This document shows positions 5,714 through 9,813 of a stretch of 9,813 nucleotides of DNA, piece by piece. How positions within the stretch are numbered: position 1 is the stretch's first letter; each line of letters opens with the position of its first letter. The notes below the pieces were generated by a model. The model saw only the letters and a list, made by a program, of their open reading frames with translations, was not told the DNA's origin and ran no database searches. Source of the DNA: Friedmanniella sp. (GTDB lineage: Bacteria > Actinomycetota > Actinomycetes > Propionibacteriales > Propionibacteriaceae); contig JAOPXW010000051.1 of NCBI GenBank assembly GCA_025964935.1, forward strand, positions 1 to 9,813, in the 5' to 3' direction. The position numbers and the translations under genes were made by a program.

Positions 5714-7243
5714 ATGGCTGACCACATCCTCGAGAGGGTGAACATCACCAAGACGTTCCCCGGCGTGAAAGCGCTGACCGACGTCACCCTGACCGTGGAA
5801 CGCGGTGAGGTGCACGCGATCTGCGGCGAGAACGGCGCCGGCAAGTCGACGCTGATGAAGGTGCTCTCCGGGGTCTACCCGCACGGCACCTACGAGGGCG
5901 ACATCCTGTTCGAGGGGGCCCCGGTCTCCTTCTCCGGCATCCGCGACTCCGAGAAGTCCGGCATCGTGATCATCCACCAGGAGCTTGCCCTCAGCCCGTT
6001 CCTGTCGATCGCGGAGAACATCTTCCTCGGCAACGAGCAGCAGCGCGGCGGCAAGATCGACTGGAACGCCACCAACCTGCGGGCGGCCGATCTGTTGGCC
6101 CAGGTGGGCCTCGCGGAGAGCCCGGTCACCAAGATCACCGACATCGGTGTGGGCAAGCAGCAGCTGGTCGAGATCGCCAAGGCGCTCTCCAAGGACGTGA
6201 AGCTGCTCATCCTCGACGAGCCGACGGCGGCCCTGAACGACGAGGACTCCGCCCACCTGCTGGGTCTGATCAACGGTCTGCGCGACCGGGGGATCACCTC
6301 CATCATCATCAGCCACAAGCTGAACGAGATCAAAGCCATCGCGGACCGGGTCACCGTGATCCGCGACGGTCGCACGATCGAGACCCTCGACCTGGACGCC
6401 GACGACATCTCCGAGGAGCGCATCATCCGCGGGATGGTCGGTCGCGACCTCGAGAGCCGCTTCCCCGAGCGGTCGGTCTCGATCGGCGACGAGGTCCTAC
6501 GGATCGAGGACTGGACCGTGCACCACCCGCTGGAGCACAGCCGGCTGGTTGTCGACGGGGCGAACCTGTCGGTCCGGGCGGGTGAGGTCGTCGGCATCGC
6601 CGGCCTGATGGGGGCCGGCCGGACCGAGCTGGCCATGAGCGTCTTCGGCCGCTCCTACGGTCACAACATCAGCGGCAACCTGTACAAGAACGGCCAGCCG
6701 ATCCAGGCCAAGACCGTACGGCAGGCGATCAGCCACGGCATCGCGTACGCCACCGAGGACCGGAAGCGCTACGGGCTGAACCTGCTCGACGACATCAAGC
6801 GCAACATCTCCGGCTCAGCCCTGGGCAAGCTGTCGAGCTGGGGGCACGTGGACGCCAACCGCGAGCAGGTGGTGGCCAACGGCTTCCGTAAGAGCATGCG
6901 GATCAAGGCCCCGAACGTGGCCGCCATCACCGGCAAGCTGTCGGGGGGCAACCAGCAGAAGGTCGTCCTGTCCAAGTGGATGTTCGCCGATCCGGATGTT
7001 CTGATCCTCGACGAGCCCACCCGCGGCATCGACGTCGGCGCCAAGTACGAGATCTACACGATCATCAACGAGATGGCCGCGCAGGGGAAGGCGATCATCG
7101 TCATCTCTTCCGAGCTCCCGGAGCTGCTGGGCATCTGCGACCGCATCTACGCGCTGTCGGCCGGCCGGATCACCGGTGAGGTGGACGTGCACGAGGCGCA
7201 CCCCGAGAAGCTCATGCAGTACATGACCCAAGAGAAGGAATGA
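5714..7243 (+). CDS. mmsA: Sugar ABC transporter ATP-binding protein (MmsA/GguA type)
   Basis: Cytosolic ATPase that powers import of the sugar delivered by the ChvE-type protein. The 509-aa product has two fused ABC domains, as in the carbohydrate uptake transporter-2 (CUT2) family. Domain 1 has Walker [10 protein letters not shown] (38-46), Q-loop [10 protein letters not shown], the variant signature [14 protein letters not shown] (145-158), Walker [11 protein letters not shown] (164-173) and H-loop His201. Domain 2 has the degenerate Walker [10 protein letters not shown] (297-305), lacking the usual GKS/T as is normal here, TEDRKRYG near 347, signature LSGGNQQ (409-415), Walker [15 protein letters not shown] (429-442) and no H-loop His (ISSE). 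The ATG at 5714 was chosen for the upstream GAAGGCAGA and the typical start [18 protein letters not shown]; the in-frame extension back to 5549 overlaps chvE. The permease gene follows after 5 nt. Confidence 0.95.
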   Translation: MADHILERVNITKTFPGVKALTDVTLTVERGEVHAICGENGAGKSTLMKVLSGVYPHGTYEGDILFEGAPVSFSGIRDSEKSGIVIIHQELALSPFLSIAENIFLGNEQQRGGKIDWNATNLRAADLLAQVGLAESPVTKITDIGVGKQQLVEIAKALSKDVKLLILDEPTAALNDEDSAHLLGLINGLRDRGITSIIISHKLNEIKAIADRVTVIRDGRTIETLDLDADDISEERIIRGMVGRDLESRFPERSVSIGDEVLRIEDWTVHHPLEHSRLVVDGANLSVRAGEVVGIAGLMGAGRTELAMSVFGRSYGHNISGNLYKNGQPIQAKTVRQAISHGIAYATEDRKRYGLNLLDDIKRNISGSALGKLSSWGHVDANREQVVANGFRKSMRIKAPNVAAITGKLSGGNQQKVVLSKWMFADPDVLILDEPTRGIDVGAKYEIYTIINEMAAQGKAIIVISSELPELLGICDRIYALSAGRITGEVDVHEAHPEKLMQYMTQEKE

Positions 7244-7248
7244 CCTCC

Positions 7249-8490
7249 ATGTCCTCGCTGACCACCCCCTCGACCGAGCATGCCCCGGTCGTCCCGCCGT
7301 CCAAGCCGAGCGCCGGCGGCATCGTGTCCTTCCTCGGCGGCCGGCTGCGGCAGATCGGCATCTTCATCGCCCTGATCGCCATCGTCATCCTGTTCCAGGC
7401 CCTGACCGGCGGCACGCTGCTGACCCCCCGCAACGTCACCAGCATCATCAACCAGAACGCGTACGTGCTGATCCTGGCCATCGGGATGGTGATGATCATC
7501 ATCGCGGGTCACATCGACCTGTCGGTCGGCTCGGTCGTGGCCTTCGTCGGGGCGATGAGCGGCATCTTCATCGTCCAGTGGGGCTGGCCCTGGTGGCTCG
7601 GTGTGCTGGCGGCCGTCGCCGTCGGCGGTCTGATCGGGGCCTGGCAGGGGTTCTGGGTGGCCTACGTCGGCATCCCAGCCTTCATCGTGACCCTGGCGGG
7701 CATGCTGACCTTTCGCGGCCTGACCCAGATCGTCCTGCACAACGTGCCGATCACGCCCTTCCCGGCCCAGTACGTGGCCATCGGCTCGGGCTTCCTGCCC
7801 GACCTGACCGGCGGACGGTCCACCTTCGAGGTCCTGACCCTGATCCTCGGCTTCGCCGCCGCCCTCGGTCTGACCACGCAGGAGGTCCGCGAGCGGGCCA
7901 AGCGGGTCAAGCTGGGCCTGGAGGACGAGCCCATGAGCTGGTTCGTGTCCAAGGTCATCTTCACCGCCGTCTTCATCCTGGCCATCACCTTCGTGCTGGC
8001 CAGCTACCGCGGGACCCCGATCGTGCTGGTCATCCTGGCCGTCCTGATCCTGGTCTACACCGCCGTGATGAACCAGTTCGTCTTCGGCCGCCACATCTAC
8101 GCCCGGGGCGGCAACCTGCACGCCGCCCAGCTGTCGGGGGTCGACACCAAGCGCGTCGACTTCGCCCTCTTCGTCAACATGGGCGTCCTGGCCGGCATCG
8201 CGGGCATCGCCTTCACCGCCCGGAGCAACTCCGCCCTGCCCGGGGCCGGGACCGGCTTCGAGCTCGACGCCATCGCCGCCGTGTTCATCGGTGGGGCGGC
8301 GGTCACCGGTGGTGTCGGCACCGTCACCGGGGCCATCATCGGCGGTCTGATCATGGGCGTGCTGAACAACGGGATGTCGCTGCTCGGCCTGGGGAGCGAG
8401 GTCCAGTCCTTCATCAAGGGCTTCGTCCTGCTGCTGGCCGTGGCCTTCGACATCTTCAACAAGCGTCGCGCCGCGAACGCCACCAAGTAG
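7249..8490 (+). CDS. mmsB: Sugar ABC transporter permease (MmsB/GguB type)
   Basis: Integral membrane channel subunit of the CUT2 sugar importer, 413 aa, longer than RbsC-type permeases (about 320) as in the GguB/XylH group. Hydrophobic helices are visible at about 35-52, 68-88, 92-110, 115-133, 140-158, 195-210, 235-252, 257-275, 305-323, 340-375 and 388-402. The conserved AGHIDLSVGSVVAF is at 86-99, the coupling segment GRHIYARGGNLHAAQLSGV at 280-298, and AIAAVFIGGAAVTGGVGTVT at 341-360. A charged insert (QEVRERAKRVKLGLEDEP, 211-228) fits a cytosolic loop. An in-frame ATG at 7240 overlaps the ATPase stop, but AAGGA abuts it directly; the ATG at 7249 has AAGGA 9 nt upstream and is preferred. 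Translation is probably coupled to the ATPase gene. Confidence 0.93.
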   Translation: MSSLTTPSTEHAPVVPPSKPSAGGIVSFLGGRLRQIGIFIALIAIVILFQALTGGTLLTPRNVTSIINQNAYVLILAIGMVMIIIAGHIDLSVGSVVAFVGAMSGIFIVQWGWPWWLGVLAAVAVGGLIGAWQGFWVAYVGIPAFIVTLAGMLTFRGLTQIVLHNVPITPFPAQYVAIGSGFLPDLTGGRSTFEVLTLILGFAAALGLTTQEVRERAKRVKLGLEDEPMSWFVSKVIFTAVFILAITFVLASYRGTPIVLVILAVLILVYTAVMNQFVFGRHIYARGGNLHAAQLSGVDTKRVDFALFVNMGVLAGIAGIAFTARSNSALPGAGTGFELDAIAAVFIGGAAVTGGVGTVTGAIIGGLIMGVLNNGMSLLGLGSEVQSFIKGFVLLLAVAFDIFNKRRAANATK

Positions 8491-8510
8491 TCCCGCACCG
8501 CCTACCACTG

Positions 8511-8549
8511 CACCGCCGACCCGGCCGCGAACGCGCGGCCGGGGCGGTG
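8511..8549 (+). repeat. Strong hairpin after the permease gene
   Basis: CCCGGCCGCG (8520-8529) pairs exactly with CGCGGCCGGG (8534-8543) around the loop AACG. The stem extends with CACCGC (8511-8516) against GCGGTG (8544-8549), leaving CGA as a 3-nt bulge. It lies in the 88-nt gap between the transporter block and the catabolic genes. No T-run follows, so partial termination or mRNA processing/stabilisation fits better than complete termination. Confidence 0.8.
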
Positions 8550-8578
8550 GCCTGGCCTGACGGCTGGAGAGGAACCCC

Positions 8579-8713
8579 ATGAGCAGCACCGACACCCATC
8601 CCTTCCCCGAAGACGCCCTGGTCGTCGGCGTCGACCCCGCCCCGATGGTCGGGCTCGGGACCGAGGCCCTCGACCTCGGTCACGCCGCCGCTTCGGCTGC
8701 GGTGAGCGCATGA
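8579..8713 (+). CDS. 44-codon ORF in the araB position, possible ribulokinase remnant
   Basis: The ATG at 8579 has an excellent ribosome binding site (AGAGGA, 5 nt upstream) and the stop TGA overlaps the araD start as ATGA. The product starts [19 protein letters not shown], resembling the N-terminus of actinobacterial FGGY kinases such as AraB, where VVGVD leads directly into FGT and the phosphate-binding loop. Here it continues [15 protein letters not shown] and ends AAASAAVSA, with no kinase domain. L-ribulokinase (about 550 aa) commonly precedes araD in actinobacterial operons and is absent here. The simplest reading is an in-frame internal deletion of araB that kept its start and end. araD has only a weak site of its own (GGTGAG, 3 nt spacing), so the mini-ORF may still serve to couple araD translation. 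A native small leader protein is the alternative. The kinase origin rests on a short match and is inference. Confidence 0.6.
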   Translation: MSSTDTHPFPEDALVVGVDPAPMVGLGTEALDLGHAAASAAVSA

Positions 8714-9387
8714 GCGCCGTGGCCGCCGTCGCGGACGTCATCGCCCGGCTGCGTCGCGAGGTCAGCGACCTGCACGCCGAGCTGCCGCGCAACGGTCTGG
8801 TGGTCTGGACCGCCGGCAACATCTCGGCTCGGGTGCCCGGGCACGAGCTGCTCGTGATCAAGCCGTCCGGGGTCAGCTACGACGACCTGACCCCCGAGCG
8901 GATGGTCGTCACCGACTTCGAGGGCCGGCTGGTGGACGGCGAGGGCTCGCCCTCCTCCGACACGGCCGCCCACGCGTACGTCTACGCGCACCTGCCGGAG
9001 GTCCAGGGGCAGGTGCACACGCACTCGACGTACGCCACCGCATGGGCCGCCCGTGGCGAGGCCATCCCCTGCGTGCTGACCATGATGGGCGACGAGTTCG
9101 GGGGCGAAATCCCGATCGGCCCGTTCGCGCTGATCGGGGACGACTCCATCGGCCGCGGCATCGTGGAGACCCTCTCCGGGCACCGCTCCAAGGCGGTGCT
9201 GATGCGCAACCACGGCGTCTTCACCATCGGTGCCTCGGCCAAGGCGGCGGTCAAGGCCGCCGTCCTGTGCGAGGAGGTCGCCCGCACCGTGCACATCGCC
9301 CGTCAGCTGGGGGAGCCCATCCCGATCCCGGCCGCCGACATCGACTCCCTGTACGACCGCTATCAGAACGCCTACGGGCAGAAGTGA
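8710..9387 (+). CDS. araD: L-ribulose-5-phosphate 4-epimerase
   Basis: Class II aldolase-family enzyme converting L-ribulose-5-phosphate to D-xylulose-5-phosphate, the last step of the L-arabinose isomerase route. Length 225 aa is normal (E. coli 231). Motifs in order: WTAGNISAR (33-41) and [11 protein letters not shown] (50-60) for phosphate binding, [12 protein letters not shown] (81-92), [13 protein letters not shown] (102-114), [11 protein letters not shown] (125-135) and [10 protein letters not shown] (165-174). By analogy with E. coli AraD, metal ligands are His103, His105 and His168, with Asp84 in the equivalent of the SSDT motif; the C-terminal NAYGQ holds the Tyr (222) of the catalytic tail. 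The ATG at 8710 overlaps the upstream mini-ORF by ATGA, so its translation is probably coupled. araA follows after 11 nt. The related sugar-phosphate epimerases/fuculose aldolases are less likely given the araA neighbour. Confidence 0.95.
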   Translation: MSAVAAVADVIARLRREVSDLHAELPRNGLVVWTAGNISARVPGHELLVIKPSGVSYDDLTPERMVVTDFEGRLVDGEGSPSSDTAAHAYVYAHLPEVQGQVHTHSTYATAWAARGEAIPCVLTMMGDEFGGEIPIGPFALIGDDSIGRGIVETLSGHRSKAVLMRNHGVFTIGASAKAAVKAAVLCEEVARTVHIARQLGEPIPIPAADIDSLYDRYQNAYGQK

Positions 9388-9398
9388 GGACCACCACC

Positions 9399-9813
9399 GT
9401 GACCACCCCCTCCCAGTGCTGGTTCCTCACCGGCTCCCAGGGCCTCTACGGGCCCGAGATCGTCGCCCAGGTCGAGCAGCAGTCCCGCCAGATCGTGGCC
9501 GAGCTCAACGCCTCCGACCAGGTCGGCGTCGAGGTCGTCTGGAAGCCGGTGCTGACCGACGCCGAGTCGATCCGCCGCGTGATCCTGGAGGCCAACGCCG
9601 ACCCCGACTGCATCGGGGCCATCGCCTGGATGCACACGTTCTCGCCCGCCAAGATGTGGATCGCCGGGCTCGACGCCCTGCGGACCCCGCTGCTGCACCT
9701 GCACACCCAGTCCGGGGTCGCGCTGCCGTGGGCCGAGATCGACATGGACTTCATGAACCTGAACCAGGCCGCCCACGGCGACCGGGAGTTCGGCTACATC
9801 CAGACCCGCCTCG
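9399..9813 (+). CDS. araA: L-arabinose isomerase, 5' part (cut by window end)
   Basis: Cytosolic Mn-dependent isomerase converting L-arabinose to L-ribulose, first step of the pathway. Only 138 codons of about 500 are in the window and the frame is open at the edge. The start [20 protein letters not shown] fits the AraA N-terminus, followed by [15 protein letters not shown] (77-91), PLLHLHTQ (97-104) and [19 protein letters not shown] (115-133), which are near-diagnostic for AraA (E. coli has FMNLNQTAHGGREFG). The metal ligands and catalytic Glu lie further on and cannot be checked. The GTG at 9399 has GAGGA 8 nt upstream, overlapping the araD stop (gap 11 nt), so the genes are cotranscribed. 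Gly replaces His in the TGSQ-x-LYG motif, which to my knowledge is seen in other actinobacterial AraA proteins. Confidence 0.95.
   Translation, partial: MTTPSQCWFLTGSQGLYGPEIVAQVEQQSRQIVAELNASDQVGVEVVWKPVLTDAESIRRVILEANADPDCIGAIAWMHTFSPAKMWIAGLDALRTPLLHLHTQSGVALPWAEIDMDFMNLNQAAHGDREFGYIQTRL

Noticed and set aside
4180..5844. Long minus-strand open frame (554 codons) opposite chvE
   Set aside because: Its translation is Val/Gly/Asp/Leu-rich with no domain and mirrors the codon pattern of the real plus-strand gene. Such long antisense frames are usual in very GC-rich genes.
7240..7248. ATGA-overlapping permease start at 7240
   Set aside because: The AAGGA motif touches this ATG with no spacer; the ATG at 7249 has it at 9 nt. 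The choice changes only three residues and is not certain.
7147..8595. Long minus-strand open frame (482 codons) opposite the permease
   Set aside because: Low-complexity His/Asp/Gly-rich translation with no family features, fully antisense to a clear permease gene.
1..9813. tRNA, rRNA, transposase, integrase or toxin-antitoxin genes
   Set aside because: I looked for cloverleaf arms, DDE-type proteins and small paired ORFs on both strands and saw none that could be supported.

Overview
The window is very GC-rich, with codons ending almost always in G or C, GTG starts, a LacI-type regulator and an actinobacterial-style L-arabinose operon. It is best read as chromosomal DNA of a high-GC actinobacterium. 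A Propionibacteriales-like host (Microlunatus or a relative) is only a guess from style.

Left part (1-2345), mostly minus strand. Positions 1 to about 276 hold a tandem repeat: a 123-bp unit, two copies and a partial third, with nested inverted repeats. Next come a small unrecognised minus-strand ORF (243-407) whose 3' end lies in the repeat, an aldo/keto reductase (429-1265) and the DNA-repair glycosylase MutY (1359-2267). A 78-bp divergent region separates mutY from a plus-strand gene for a membrane-anchored protein with a Pro/Thr/Ser/Ala-rich stalk and a four-cysteine outer domain (2346-3077). Both divergent genes have a TANNNT -10 box exactly 7 nt before the start codon, which suggests leaderless mRNAs.

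Right part (3142-9813) is a sugar-uptake and L-arabinose catabolic locus. A LacI-family repressor (3142-4158, minus) is divergent from an operon encoding a ChvE-type sugar-binding lipoprotein (4462-5598), a double-domain sugar ABC ATPase (MmsA/GguA, 5714-7243) and its permease (MmsB/GguB, 7249-8490). These are followed by a 44-codon ORF (8579-8713), L-ribulose-5-phosphate 4-epimerase AraD (8710-9387) and the first 138 codons of L-arabinose isomerase AraA (9399-9813, cut by the window end). The 303-bp regulatory region has a perfect 14-bp LacI-type operator (TGTTAGCGCTAACA) just after the predicted operon start. A second, imperfect copy lies exactly 100 bp upstream on the -10 box of the repressor's own promoter. 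Strong hairpins lie between the binding-protein and ATPase genes and after the permease gene.

Working model: the repressor holds both promoters shut until a pentose (probably L-arabinose or a derivative) binds. ChvE-MmsAB imports the sugar, AraA makes L-ribulose, a ribulokinase phosphorylates it and AraD gives D-xylulose-5-phosphate. The kinase gene araB, usually beside araD and araA, is missing. In its place is the 44-codon ORF, which has a strong ribosome binding site, a start resembling the first strand of an FGGY sugar kinase, and an ATGA overlap with araD. It may be an araB deletion remnant kept as a translational coupler, and it is the most interesting item in the window.
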